Shown here: positions 23,901 through 34,619 of the stretch, piece after piece | Numbering within the stretch: the stretch's first letter is position 1 | Layout of the letters: the number at the start of each line of letters is the position of its first letter | Source of the DNA: Carposina sasakii | Lineage: Eukaryota; Arthropoda; Insecta; Lepidoptera; Carposinidae | NCBI GenBank assembly: GCA_014607495.2 | Contig: CP053157.1 | Coordinates: 6,386,001-6,450,000 of the forward strand | DNA length: 64,000 nt | Reading direction: 5' to 3' | The notes under the pieces: generated by a model | Seen by the model: the letters and a program-made list of their open reading frames with translations, nothing else | Told to the model about the DNA's origin: nothing | The model's database searches: none | Program-made: the position numbers and the translations under genes

Positions 23901-26900
23901 CATCATTTATGTTAACACTAGCTGTGCCCGCGACATCGTCCGCGTGAAATAGTGACTTTCAGCATCATTTTAAATTTTTTAGTGTAATGATTTTGCAAGT
24001 AAAACACATATATTAACAATATTTTACTGCAAATAGCTTATACCCCCTATTTTTACCCCCTTTACACAGCCGGATAATGTATAACGTCATAGAGGAATAA
24101 GATGTAAACATAGTGCTAATGTCATAATAACAATTTCGATGCACCATTACACTTTTCGGTGCCTTACAATTCCAGACCATGACACTTAGATTGCATTACT
24201 ATACGTTACAATACATAAGTAATGTAGTACATTACTATACATTACACTAATAGAATCTAAGTGTCAAGGACTGGAATTGTGAGGCACCAAAATGTCTAAT
24301 GGTGCATCGAAACAGTTAATATGACATTAGCACTCTATGACATCTTATTCCTCTATGATAACGTAAAATCGCACTTACTAACCTAATAGTATATGTACAC
24401 TGTGGGTCCAACAATAAAGTAACTTTCACAGGTTCAGATGGGTCCAAACCCTTCGTTATGTTCGGATTGCTTTTGTACAGTCGCAGCTTCATTGGGGAAC
24501 GTTTTGCATGCCTGTTAACATAAATACATGTAGATAACAATACATATATTATACACATAATTGTATACCCACCTTCATGAATATGTAAAAATTACAAATG
24601 GTCCTTCGAGCCGGATTCGCAACAGACTGTAGACCTTTTTACCATTTCATTTTAATATTACGATTTCATGAATATCCGGGTATTTAAAAGTAACATTTTA
24701 TAAAGGAAAGAATAGAGCAAACTAGAATGAAACATGATACAGTTAGGGCCGATTTTTACAAACGTCATGCTGTTGATGCGGTCTTTCTCTAAAACTTGAC
24801 GATGACAGAGACAGCGATTACTTTATTCCTCAGATAGGCTATCTGACGTTAGGTAAAATCAGCCCTTAGGTAAATAAAACTTACGTGTAATAATGAAAGT
24901 ATTCATGATTTTTCGCCCATGGCACGTGCAATTCTGCCGAGATGTGGTACTGAGTGGCTTTACAGCCGGTGCTTGGCTCCACATACAACAGGAACGCTTG
25001 GTGGACCGCATTAAAGTTTGGCAACAGTATCTCGTAGTAAATACTATTTGGTTCCGTCTCCTGAATTATTACGGTTTTCCCTAGCGTAAAATCTGACAGT
25101 TGTGCTGTGATCTGCCTCGATACTAGGTCATTACCATCTACGTTCAGTGTTATCTGAAGTTAAGGAACATTGTTTGTTAATTAAATATTTACATATGAAT
25201 AATATAACATCAGCCTATTGCAGTCCACTGCTGGACGTAGACCTCCTCCAGGGCACGCCACAAGGTTACTGCCATAGGGGAGTTTTTGTCACCACGCTGG
25301 GCAACTGGGTTGGTGACCGTAGTGTGATTTTTATAGAAAATTTTCTTCTTCAATAACTTTTCATTTAAATTGGTATTATGGAGAAAAAGTAGTCCTTCTC
25401 CGGATATTTCACAACAAACATATCTTATTTTATTGAGATAAAATACACTAACTACAACTCACTGACCGATAAGCCTTATAGATTTCTTTCAATGATAGAT
25501 AAGAATCACTGATATAATTTTGAGTAGGTAGGTACCACATAGTAAGCCTTGTATTCGACTATGAATCTACGTGTATTAAGTACCTATATAAAAACTCGTT
25601 TATATACATATCCTTACGCCTATGTCGTTTATTTGGCATTTGTTTTACGGCCGGATGCCTGCCTGACGCTATCCCTCCTCGCGTATAACTATATGACATT
25701 TTTTATCTAAAATGTTCATACAATCTTGAAAATTAAATATATGGTTTTGATTCCTAAAATTTGGCGAATAGGTTTTCTTATAGCGTAGTGTATTTCGCTT
25801 AATATAAGTACTCCTTTTGTTACACCCTATACAACTATAACTATTCTATGTATAACTATTCCTAAGTTTTCAGATAATTAATGAACGGTAATAGACACGT
25901 TGACTTACCGGCTCCCGAGAAGGCGACACTTTGACAACCACATGGGTCCAATCAGGATACAACTCCTTGAGGCTATGCATGTCTATTGTAGCCAGCTTCC
26001 GCTTTCCGAAACCCGCGGCAGTTCCGGTCCATCGACTTAGTTCGTTTAAGGATGTTGCTTGTTTACTAAAACAATACGTAGATTTTTGTAACTACTACCT
26101 CATTTTTTAAGATTAACAAAAGTGCTAGCTTTTGACATGATATACATAATGTTGTGGTGTTTCTTTGCCCTCTACTAGCTCTTAAATTTAAGAAGTCACA
26201 GGAGTTGTTTTTTTTTTCATGTAAATGAAATAGTACAAGCGGTTGCCTGTCGTATGTAGGTAGGCAGGTGTATGTTAAATACTGCCCTACACCTACAAAA
26301 TCCTAACTCACCCTGCAATGTGATTTACTATTAGAATCTTACTCACCAATATCGATATGTATTATGCACGAATTTGGCATTGCATCCAAAAATCCATTCT
26401 TTATCGTCTAGATTAACTGCCTCTATTGCCACAAATCTGTTCTGTGGGAAGCTTACCAATCTTATCATTAGATAAGTCATTCTGAAAAATAAGAATATGT
26501 GTTTATTTGTAATTGATAAAGTATTGATTAGATATTGTATATGCCTGTGCTGATAGAATAATTCTAGTAAAACCCCACATTCTAGTAAATTCTAGTAAAT
26601 GCATCAGCTGCATGCATGGAGGTGGGCAGCAGCGCCTCCCGTGTTGACAACAAAGTCCAAAATACAAACTGCGGTCACCAACCCGCCTGCCCGGCGTGGT
26701 GACTATGGGCAAATACCCCCCATGGCAGTCTTGTGGCGTGCCCTGGTGAAGGCCTACGTCCAGCCGTGGACTGCAATTGGCTGATGATGATGATGACATC
26801 AGCTGCATTCATGTCGTAAGAGTCGACTAAGGAACGTGGAGACGTGGAGGGGTGTTTGTTCCCTCATATTTGTTTTTTCCTGCAGGCGATGAACTAGCAA

Positions 26901-29900
26901 CTTGTTACTGATCATTAACGTATTTCCCCGCCATGCTAAATGTGGCAGTAAGGATCTCCTTCGTGAGCCTGCAGCTCTGGATCCTGTGTTCATAATTGTA
27001 TCTACATACGTTCTGGCATAAAACCACAGAGCTATTAGGACGCTTCAAAATCACGATTAAGGCCGGCATAACAAATACCCCACGTTAGGTACGCTATCTT
27101 ATCAGGTCTATATTTACGAGTCGCTGTTTATTTGGCGTACAACGTTTAGGAAACTATTACCTATCAAAACAGGCAACGTTTTGTACCTGCGTTCAATCGA
27201 TCAAAAATCAAATCATTATACATAATTGCTTCTATGCTGTTCTGGGAGTGAAAAATAAACGTATATTATACTACAGCTCCTTCTCTTCCTGCGCATACTG
27301 TACAAGTCACTAGAGGGACCAGAGCCAGGGCGATGGACTGACCACCTGTCACTACTAACCGGACTTGTACATCTCAACTATACCCTTGAAATTGGTCAGA
27401 AGTGGCACCATGTGGTTCTATCAGCCCATGGTACTCTGCCTACGCCGTAAGGGATAAAGGCGTCATTATATGTATGTATGTACACATAAAGTAAGTAAGA
27501 TACTCGTAGGCATGTACAAAATGTATTGTAGGTTAGTTATAAGTACGTAATATGTATTATACCTACTTTTTTATTGGCCGCGTGGTGCCGGCAGAATAGA
27601 ATTCGTACCACCCCATGTCTGCCCGTGGGTATCGTACGAGGCGATTGAGGGTTTCCGGGAGGCGGGCAGCAGCACCTCCCGTGTTGACAACATAGTCCAA
27701 AATACAAACTGCGGACACCAACCCGCCTGCCCAGCGTGGTGACTATGGGACCCCCCATGGCAGTCTTGTGGCGTGCCTTAGGGGAAGGCCTACGTCCAGC
27801 AGTAGACTGCAATAGGCTGATGATGATACATACAGCTATTTGTCTACTATCATCATATATATAAAACATAAAATTTCAATGACTAATTATAGAGAAATCT
27901 ACAGAAATACTAATCTTTTTGGGCAGATGCCAAATTGCGTAAAACCAGAAAATGTACGTAAAAATCATATGTAAACATTGCCAAGGGCCACGTAAAGAAA
28001 GTCCATTCCTTTGCGTGTATCTATGACGAACGTATACGTGGCTGGCATCTATTGAGCTTCAGAGAATTACGTAAAGTACACTTCCCGTACCTAGTAGGTA
28101 CCTAATGTAATCTGCTATGTATATCTAATATATAAAATTCTCGTGTCGCCGTATTCGTTACTAAACTTTGGCGACTAAGGCTTGACCGATTTTTATTAAA
28201 TGTTGTGTGTACGAGTATATTCAGTAGGTTTGAGAATAGGTTGTAAACTTTTTTATGTATACCCCGTCCACGCAATAAGCAACATTCACGAGAGCGGAGC
28301 CGCCCCCTGATTACGAAAAAGCAACAGCAAAGCCAAAGCCGCGCGATCGCGATAATTGAGTGTGTGCGTGCGCGCATCGCTCGGCGTCCTCCCGCGCCCC
28401 GCACCTCGCCCCGCGCACACAATTATCGCGATCGCGCGGCTTCGGCTTTGCTATTGCTTTTACCTGCTTTTACGTAATCAGGGGGCCGAGGACAACAGCT
28501 AGTTATTATATAAAATCCATTGTCCTGAATTACTGACAAGCGAATCAACGCACAGCCTAAACCGCTGATCTGCTGTATTGACAACTTTTGGTCTATGGAG
28601 CACTTTAGCCAGTTGGTGATTAATGGTTACAGAGAATGCTTACCTATCAATATCAGGCCGTGCTATCTGGTATATCCTGCGGTTATCTTCATACCAAAAC
28701 GCGTCAGCAAGCATTGTGGATTCCGGACGGCTTTTGCTAGGGTCTAGTACTACCGATCGATTGGCCTACAAACGAAACGCCGTTTTACGATTGACGAAGT
28801 GATTGGTGTTTTTCCACGACACGACTACGGTTTTTATGAAAGCAAAAATGTATTAAATACGACACGACCTCCCGAGAAGAAGACGAAATGTCGTGGTAGT
28901 GTCGTTGTCGTGTCGTCTAGTGGAAAAACGCCCATTGGCTGATGTGATGATGAACGCTGCTTGTTCAGCCAAAGGTCCTGGGTTCGAATTTCGATCCCTT
29001 TCCGATTTGATGTAGTTTGATTGCTAGATTAATCTATTAGTGAGTGAATAATTATCTTAAACTTTGAGCACGCCATTGTACATTTCTCCTAGTGTTCAAT
29101 ATTTTAAATCCAAGTGTTTAACAGTAAAAAATAAGTAGTTTACCTCGAAATAAAACCGCGACATATGCATCCATTTCCGTTGATCGTCCACAATTTGGCC
29201 GGTCCTAGGTTCGATAATACTGAACAGGAACCTGTTAATCGCCATCACTAGCTGCTTGCACCACACTATGCTTACGTGGTCTGGCGATACCCATACTCCG
29301 GGGATTGCAGTACTCTAAAATTAATAAAGATAACGTAAGTATGTTTACAATGTATCTCACATTCATTAACGACGCTCGTCCTGACTAAAGCTGCGTGAAC
29401 TTTAGAAAAAAAAACAAGTTTTTTTTTGCTTAACAACTAATAACCTATACACTATTCTAGACCCATTTAGCAAGACCAAGCGTTTTATCACCTGTAATCT
29501 ATACAAATGCTGAATATTATTTATATTTGTTCATTTAACATACGTAGGTATAACTTCAAATACATGTGCTGCATTTAGCACTACAGACGCGCGACTTCTA
29601 CGACGCCCTAAAACTACAAATTAAATCCTAACAAAAGCTCAGCAGCACTCCCTATTTTTTTTACACAGCCCCGCCCCCTGATTACGTAAAAGCAATAGCA
29701 AAGCCGAAGCCGCGCGATCGCGATAATTGAGTGTGTGCGTGCGCGGGGCGAGGTGCGGAGGACGCCGAGGGCTCGTTGTGCGCACGCAAACACTCTCAAT
29801 TATCGCAATCGCGCTCGGCTTTGCTATTGCTTTTACGTAATCAGGGGGCCAGGCGCCCTTGCGCGCCATTTACGCAATAGTATAGGCAAAGTATCGCAAA

Positions 29901-31725
29901 TAAAAATAACTAGAACAAAACAGTTGTATAAACAATTAACATTAAAATTACTTACCAAAGCACTTATAAAACTATTGTTTGAAGATGTTAAGCCAGATTG
30001 CATTAACATATCCCTGGGTCCATTCCCAAAGCTGAGGAGCATCTTCTTTGTCTTAACTTCTTCATTAATATTATATTCCCACTCCATATCCATCAGCATA
30101 TAGTAATTATTCATTGCCACATCAAAGTTAATTAATGGTGCTTCTAAAGGGGCTGCCAATGCTATGGCAATACTGGTTGAGTTTAATGTACTGGGATAAG
30201 CAAGAAGTCTTTTAGCAATCAGACCTCCCTGGAAGAAAAGAGTTTTTATACAAATTTTTATACCTTTTTTGTCTTTGTGTAAAGTTATGAATATATTTGG
30301 GAATTTTAAAGCTGTTATAACCTCATACATAAATAAATACATTTTAACTGTAATACAACAATCTGGTTTTTATATCTTATGCATTGCTTGTTGCATATCA
30401 TACCAGAAAAATATTTTGGTTGACTTATATTGTAATAGCAAAAATTTTAATAAAACAATTTGGTGTTGATTTTGTCAAAAATCTACCAAAGTACCTTAGT
30501 ACTTATTGCCAAAATTTTCATAAAATTAACCACATAGCTTGAGAAGTTTGAAATAAGCAAGAGACAACAATTAAATGCATTTCAGATATTTTCATATCCT
30601 TTGACCAGAACCACACCATAATTATGTAGTTGTTACAAACATACCATAGAATGTCCAATCAAAATTACGTTGGTGGGCACTGATTTGGTGTATTTGTTAC
30701 TTTTGTACAGGCTCAACACTTTGGTGACACAGGCAGCAGCAAATGTGGTCTGGCTTTCCAAAACCCCCCCAAACACACCTGATAGTTCTTCATTAAAACT
30801 AACTGTTGGGTAAAAATATAAACTTTACAAAACGAATTTAACCTAAGAATTAGACAAATTAGCTGATTATGGATTCAGATGAGATGCAAGACAAGCAAGC
30901 CAGCGGTATCTTCTGCAAAAACTTGGTTTTTATAACTTTTTCTTCCAAAAACACGGGCAAGTTGTTGGTAACAAATATGAAATAATTCTTTTGTCTAAAG
31001 ATGAATTAAAAATTAGTAACATACCAGTAAAAAAGTCAAAATGGTAGTCATTTCCTTTAGATAAGGCTTTCCTTAAGGCAACAGATGCTAAGGACCGAGC
31101 TTGCATGTGACTTCCAGAGTTTCCAGGCAAAAACAGCACTGGAACACCATCAAACCTAAAATTCATAGTGAAATAAGAATACCATGCGAGAATAACCACT
31201 CCTTACCTTAGCTCCCAATTTACTTATCATAAGAAGGTATGTAAATGCCAGAAAGATTAGATTCCTGGAGCACCTTTTAATGTGCAGAACAAACATGGGG
31301 GCTAGCTAGTGTATAATAGTCCTTAAACTGCTAGTCATAGAATCCGATACTTACATTCCAGAAGATTTTAGAAAATAAGCTTACCACATCTTTCTGGCCT
31401 TCTCTGTGAGTCTCCCTTCACTATAAGCATATAATCCATATTGAGGATATATCTTATTTTCTGATAGAGATATACGCTGAAAAACATCATGATGTGTTCA
31501 GTAATGCTACCTAAGCTGAAATACCTACTTAAGAATAATTTTGAATGAATACCTAAACTATGTACTTACAACAAATTGGGGATATTCAAACATGTAAGTC
31601 ATAACACAGTAATCACTTTTATCACTAAAATGCAAATTTATTATGCCAAATATGTAAGCAAATACAAATATTATCGAAATGGATTGAAAAATACTAAAGT
31701 TTATGAAATTTAATATCTTCATCAT
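17961..31725 (-). CDS. PGAP1: PGAP1, GPI inositol-deacylase of the ER
   Basis: Seventeen coding exons (GT-AG) give 3381 nt, 1126 residues: 31570-31725, 31385-31476, 31025-31155, 30645-30802, 29956-30228, 29144-29314, 28644-28765, 26347-26481, 25909-26065, 24885-25153, 24383-24511, 23572-23793, 21547-21735, 20999-21173, 19490-19992, 18671-18772 and 17961-18357. An N-terminal membrane anchor (about 9-32) is followed by GVPVLFLPGNSGSHMQARS and the lipase nucleophile GHSMGG (Ser178, split across exons 4/5). SPDHVSIVWCKQL (from residue 280) holds the likely catalytic His. Several hydrophobic spans fill the C-terminal third. The enzyme removes the inositol-linked acyl chain from GPI anchors in the ER. 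The protein is ~200 residues longer than human PGAP1, mainly from acidic/Lys-rich low-complexity stretches in exons 15 and 17. Exon 14 is unusually GC-rich. Exon phases agree throughout. A second ATG follows directly after the first. Confidence 0.94.
20225..20355 (-). mobile_element. tRNA-derived SINE with intact box A and box B
   Basis: Read on the minus strand it starts GACCCGGTAGCTCAGTGG. Box A (TAGCTCAGTGG, plus 20334-20344) and box B (GGTTCGATTCC, plus 20290-20300) fit the internal RNA polymerase III promoter. The 5' ACCCGG can pair with CGGGT after the T arm, but the anticodon arm pairs poorly. The AT-rich tail (TTTCTTTATTAATAATTTTA) recurs in other copies. This marks a SINE rather than a working tRNA gene. 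It lies in PGAP1 intron 14. Confidence 0.82.
20561..20673 (-). mobile_element. tRNA-derived SINE, box B damaged
   Basis: This copy of the element at 20225-20355, in the same orientation and about 320 bases away, has a short deletion in the T arm that removes the box B core (GTGGAAACCCAC replaces GTGGGAATCGAACCCAC). Tail and head are otherwise shared. Confidence 0.8.
20832..20890 (+). mobile_element. R1 SINE, 3' fragment
   Basis: It carries the R1 end TATGCCCTGGG, then CACGTCCAGCAGTGGACTGC, then AATAGGCTGA. It is 5'-truncated and lies just outside PGAP1 exon 14. Confidence 0.75.
21760..22345 (+). mobile_element. R1 SINE copy split by a hAT-type MITE
   Basis: R1 sequence runs from GTGGGTATCGTAAGAAGCAA to CACACTGCGGTC, is broken at 21875-22227, and resumes CACCAAGTCGTCTGAC through GTCCAGCAGTGGACTACAAT. 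It lies in PGAP1 intron 12. Confidence 0.85.
21875..22227. mobile_element. hAT-type MITE with perfect 8-bp target duplication
   Basis: It begins CAGTCCTGGATTTATAAAT and ends ATTTGTAAATCCGCCACTG, whose inverse (CAGTGGCGGATTTACAAAT) matches the left end. CTGCGGTC flanks it on both sides (21867-21874 and 22228-22235). An 8-bp duplication and CAGTG-type ends identify the hAT superfamily. The 353-bp interior is noncoding. Confidence 0.92.
23915..24065 (+). mobile_element. R5 dispersed repeat, diverged
   Basis: It carries CTAGCTGTGCCCGCGACATC then GTCCGCGTG near its start. Most of the body is diverged. It lies in PGAP1 intron 11. Confidence 0.5.
24087..24358. repeat. Foldback element with ~125-bp arms
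   Basis: The left arm TCATAGAGGAATAAGATGT, continuing through GTGCTAATGTCAT, TTTCGATGCACCATTA and TGACACTTAGATT, recurs inverted in the right arm up to 24358. Arms carry scattered mismatches and small indels. The loop is rich in ATTACTATAC-like words. Its right edge is 24 bases from PGAP1 exon 11. Confidence 0.82.
25205..25336 (-). mobile_element. R1 SINE copy, reverse orientation
   Basis: The plus strand reads AGCCTATTGCAGTCCACTGC then TGGACGTAGACCTCC, the inverse of the R1 3' end, and continues to GGTGACCGTAGTGTGATTTT. It lies about 52 bases outside PGAP1 exon 10. Confidence 0.83.
26614..26796 (+). mobile_element. R1 SINE copy inserted in an R3 repeat
   Basis: It runs from GCATGGAGGTGGGCAGCAGC to a (TGA)n tail. 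CATCAGCTGCAT is present on both sides (26602-26613 and 26797-26808), a 12-bp target duplication. The 3' part reads RALVKAYVQPWTAIG and stop, so the R1 end is homologous to the terminus of a LINE ORF2. Confidence 0.9.
26809..27003 (+). mobile_element. R3 dispersed repeat
   Basis: It carries TCATGTCGTAAGAGTCGACT, CTGCAGGCGATGAACTAGCA, TGATCATTAACG and GATCCTGTG-like blocks in the same order as at 57430-57615. Its left part is separated from it by the R1 insertion at 26614-26796. Confidence 0.72.
27230..27482 (+). mobile_element. R2 SINE-like element
   Basis: The whole R2 order is present, from TTCTATGCTGTTCTGGGAGT to a TGTATGTATG tail, with more substitutions than the copy at 11428-11689. It lies in PGAP1 intron 7. 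Confidence 0.83.
27577..27829 (+). mobile_element. R1 SINE, long copy
   Basis: It runs from GCCGCGTGGTGCCGGCAGAA through CTGCCCGTGGGTATCGTACG to AATAGGCTGATGATGA. It is one of the most complete R1 copies here (~250 bp). It lies in PGAP1 intron 7. Confidence 0.85.
28302..28486. repeat. GC-rich inverted-repeat element, copy A
   Basis: The left arm from GCCCCCTGATTACG through AAGCCGCGCGATCGCGATAA is mirrored by AATTATCGCGATCGCGCGGC through GTAATCAGGGGGC. A short internal duplication (TTTTACCTGCTTTTAC) disturbs the right arm. It lies in PGAP1 intron 7, 158 bases past exon 7. Confidence 0.85.
29673..29849. repeat. GC-rich inverted-repeat element, copy B
   Basis: Same element as 28302-28486. The left arm begins GCCCCCTGATTACGTAAAAG and the right arm ends GTAATCAGGGGGC. 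The loop is rich in GCGCGGGGCGAGG-like sequence. It lies in PGAP1 intron 5, upstream of exon 6, so copies A and B bracket exons 6 and 7. Confidence 0.85.
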
Positions 31726-31904
31726 GGATAAACATTAAACTCTCAGATAATAATTAATAACAAAACCAATTGCTACATTAGCCTAGAATAGTAAATGATA
31801 CTGTATTTTATTCGTTGTTGAAATAGGTATTGCGCTACATAATAGGACATAATAGGACAAGTAATTTTAATAGTTTATTTTAAAGTTTAGTAAAATTTAA
31901 ATAT

Positions 31905-32280
31905 GATGAATGCGAAACTGATCCTCAAGAATAAGTGTAAAGTTAGTCAAAATGAAAAATTATTGCAGAAACAACTTACATGCGCCCATGAAGAGATCGT
32001 AATCCGGCTAAAACTCGGCTTACCTGCTATAATTTTTCACTAGGTTTTATTTTAAATAGTTTATCCCGAAGGAAAGGCAAAGGGAACTAAGCCCATACAG
32101 CCATTGTCTTTAGTTAATGATTTCAGAATTTATGATGGATGATATTGATGATGATGGATGGAAACGTCGGAAAAATCCTCAAGAATGGTGTAAAATTAGT
32201 AAAGATCAAAGAGAATTGCATAAACAACTTACATGAGCCCATGAAGAGATCGTACTCCGGCTAAAGTTGATAGATAAGTT
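31905..32280 (-). mobile_element. R4 repeat, two reverse-oriented copies
   Basis: A partial copy (31905-32040) and a fuller one (32060-32280) read in reverse: TTTATCCCGAAGGAAAGGCA, GGGAACTAAGCCCATACAGC, then CCTCAAGAA and CCCATGAAGAGATCGTA. They lie 180-555 bases upstream of the PGAP1 start codon. Confidence 0.8.
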
Positions 32281-33465
32281 ATATTTTGATTATTTGTGAT
32301 GTGAATCTAGTGCGTGTGCATAGTTTTATACGCAGGTAAGCTGAGTAAAACTTTAGCTGGAATACGATCTCTTCATGGGCCCATGTAAGTTGTTTCTGCA
32401 ATTATTTTTCATTTTGACTAACTTGTTCTTGAGGATTTTCTCGACGTTTCCAATTCTAAAGACAATGGCTGTATGGGCTTAGTTCCCCTTGTCTTTCCTT
32501 CGGGATAAATTAAACAAAAAAAAAATGTTTATGTATGTACCGCAGGGGCGGGAAAAGCTGGACAAGAAACCTGCACCCAGGTGTAATTTTCTTGTGAAAA
32601 TCAAAAATTATTTGTAAATGGCTTGCATGTGTCCGTAAAGTGATGTTTTCTGATAGATAAGTTATATTTTGATTACATGTGATGTGAATCTAGTGCGTGT
32701 GCATGGTTTTATACACAGGTAAGCTGAGTAAAACTTTAGCCGGAATACGATCTCTTCATGGGCCCATGTAAGTTGTTTCTGCATTTATTTTTCATTTTGA
32801 CTAACTTTACACTTGTTCTTGAGGATTTTCTCGACGTTTCCATTCATCATCCATCATACATTCAGAAATCATTTACTAAAGACAATGGCTGTATGGGCTT
32901 AGTTCCCTTTGCCTTTCCTTCGGGATAAACTAAACAAAAAAAAACACACTAAGTAGTTTGTGCAAGGTTGCAGGTGTAAATGAAAATCAAAAATTATTTG
33001 ATTCGTGTCCGGATGTTATATTTTGATTACTTGTGATGTGAATCTAGTGCGTGTGCATGGTTTTATACGCAGGTAAGCTGAGTAAAACTTTAGCCGGAAT
33101 ACGATCTCTTCATGGGCCCATGTAAGTTGTTTCTACAATTATTTTTCATTTTGACTAACTTTACACTTGTTCTTGAGGATTTTCCCGGACGTTTCCATTC
33201 ATCATCATCATTATCATCCATCATGAATTCAGAAACCATTTACTAAAGACAATGGCTGTATGGGCTTAGTTCCCCTTGCTTTAAACTAAACAAAAAAAAT
33301 TGTGCATTACCAAAGGTTTTCATTTTGACTAACTTTACACTGAGGATTTTCCCGACGTTTCCATTCATCATCATTAATTCAGAAATCATTTACTTAAGAC
33401 AATGGCTGTATGGGCTTAGTTCCCCTTGCCTTTCCTTCGGGATAAACTAAACAAAAAAAATTGTA
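32281..33465 (+). mobile_element. R4 repeat array, four forward copies
   Basis: The end marker GACAATGGCTGTATGGGCTT occurs at 32461, 32881, 33248 and 33398, each followed by an A-rich tail. Upstream blocks (TGATGTGAATCTAGTGCGTG, CAGGTAAGCTGAGTAAAACT, TACGATCTCTTCATGGGCCC) are shared by the first three; the last copy is short. The first copy is head to head with the reverse copy at 32060. The array occupies the shared upstream region of PGAP1 and ALG14. Confidence 0.85.
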
Positions 33466-33904
33466 TACCAAAGAATATACTTACTCTCCAACGAGAGTTT
33501 GTGGTTTATTTATTAATTCCTTGATTTATTAGTATTATTTAAGGTATGTAAGTGGTTAATTATTGTTCCTACGTCTGGATGAAATTTGACTCTGGTCCGT
33601 TTATTTTAAATCAACAAAACGGTGCCGGCACGTCGGCCTATAAAACATAGTATTCTCTAAAATTACATGTTATTATTATTTACGTGTTCGCTTGCCATTA
33701 AGGACGATTCAAACGTCGTTGTCTACCAGGTAAATGTCCCATTAATCCCCGGCTTTGATTACATTGAAATGTAATACTTACCATCGAGACTTACAATAAT
33801 ATTGCTACGGCTGGACCATTCTAAAATGTTAAATTAGTTTCTCATTATTACTATGATATAAAATCTGCTTATAATTTGTTCTTTTTCAGTTTACAAGTCT
33901 CGAA
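33466..33904 (+). promoter_or_regulatory. Proximal upstream region of ALG14
   Basis: This 440-bp non-repetitive stretch lies between the R4 array and the ALG14 start codon. A pyrimidine-rich TTTTTCAG at 33882-33889 just before the start could be a 3' splice site, implying a noncoding first exon. A GT-type donor upstream (CCAGGTAAAT near 33728) would fit, but this is inference. Confidence 0.4.
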
Positions 33905-34546
33905 ATGGATATATTACTCGTTATAACTTTGGCTGCTTCATCCATTGCAACAACTTTTATTCTGCGGTTGCTGTATTTAGTTTACACAGTTCACACCTCA
34001 AAATGTGATCTTGTAACCCCAAAATCATCTATAAGAACCATAATTTGTATTGGATCAGGAGGACATACTAGTGAAATGCTATGCTTGACTAAAAAGTTGA
34101 ATTTAAAAAAATATAGACCTAGATTGTATGTATTGGCTGAAAATGATGTTAGCAGTCAAGTCAAGATACAGAAAAGTGAAATGGATTCAGATTCTGTACT
34201 GAGCAGGATACCTAGAAGTAGGAATGTCAATCAGTCATACACAGCTTCTGTTCTTAGCACTATTCATGCAATTTTATGTACAGTTCCTGTTGTCTATAAA
34301 TTTAAGCCTGATTTAGTTTTTTGTAACGGCCCTGGTACATGTATACCAGTTTGTATAGTTGCATTTATATTTAGATGTTTGTTCCTTATAGATTGTAGAA
34401 TAATATTTGTAGAAAGTATATGTAGAGTAAGGACTTTATCCCTTACAGGCAAGATATTGCAGTTTTTTGCTGATGAAATTATAATTCAGTGGCCTCAGCT
34501 TAGAGATGTTTGTTACAGAGCAAAATTTTTTGGCAGACTTACATGA
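33905..34546 (+). CDS. ALG14: ALG14, membrane subunit of UDP-GlcNAc transferase
   Basis: A 213-residue, single-exon product, close to the usual ~216 in animals. An N-terminal membrane span (about 3-29) is followed by the family motif GSGGHTSEML (50-59), VLAENDVSS (77-85), NGPGTCIPV (141-149), VESICRV (169-175) and a QWPQL element (195-199) near the C-terminus. ALG14 anchors the catalytic ALG13 at the cytosolic face of the ER. Together they add the second GlcNAc to dolichol-PP-GlcNAc in N-glycan precursor synthesis. ALG13 is not in this window. The gene is divergent from PGAP1 and convergent with the PPxY membrane protein gene. AATAAA motifs at 34557, 34565 and 34606 follow the stop. The chain aligns end to end with the family. 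Confidence 0.96.
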   Translation: MDILLVITLAASSIATTFILRLLYLVYTVHTSKCDLVTPKSSIRTIICIGSGGHTSEMLCLTKKLNLKKYRPRLYVLAENDVSSQVKIQKSEMDSDSVLSRIPRSRNVNQSYTASVLSTIHAILCTVPVVYKFKPDLVFCNGPGTCIPVCIVAFIFRCLFLIDCRIIFVESICRVRTLSLTGKILQFFADEIIIQWPQLRDVCYRAKFFGRLT

Positions 34547-34556
34547 TACCTATAAG

Positions 34557-34611
34557 AATAAATGAATAAAATTAATTTATAAGCTTATCTATTCTTTTTT
34601 ACACCAATAAA
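34557..34611 (+). terminator. Clustered poly(A) signals of ALG14
   Basis: Three AATAAA hexamers at 34557-34562, 34565-34570 and 34606-34611 directly follow the ALG14 stop codon. Confidence 0.65.
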
Positions 34612-34619
34612 GTCATTAT

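Noticed and set aside
24379..24511. PGAP1 exon 11 ending at the stronger GTAAGT donor
   Set aside because: That donor leaves the wrong phase for exon 12; GTTAGT at 24383 restores a continuous frame.
26599..26784. Small protein gene ending RALVKAYVQPWTAIG
   Set aside because: It lies wholly inside an R1 SINE with target duplications; the frame is inherited from a LINE 3' end.
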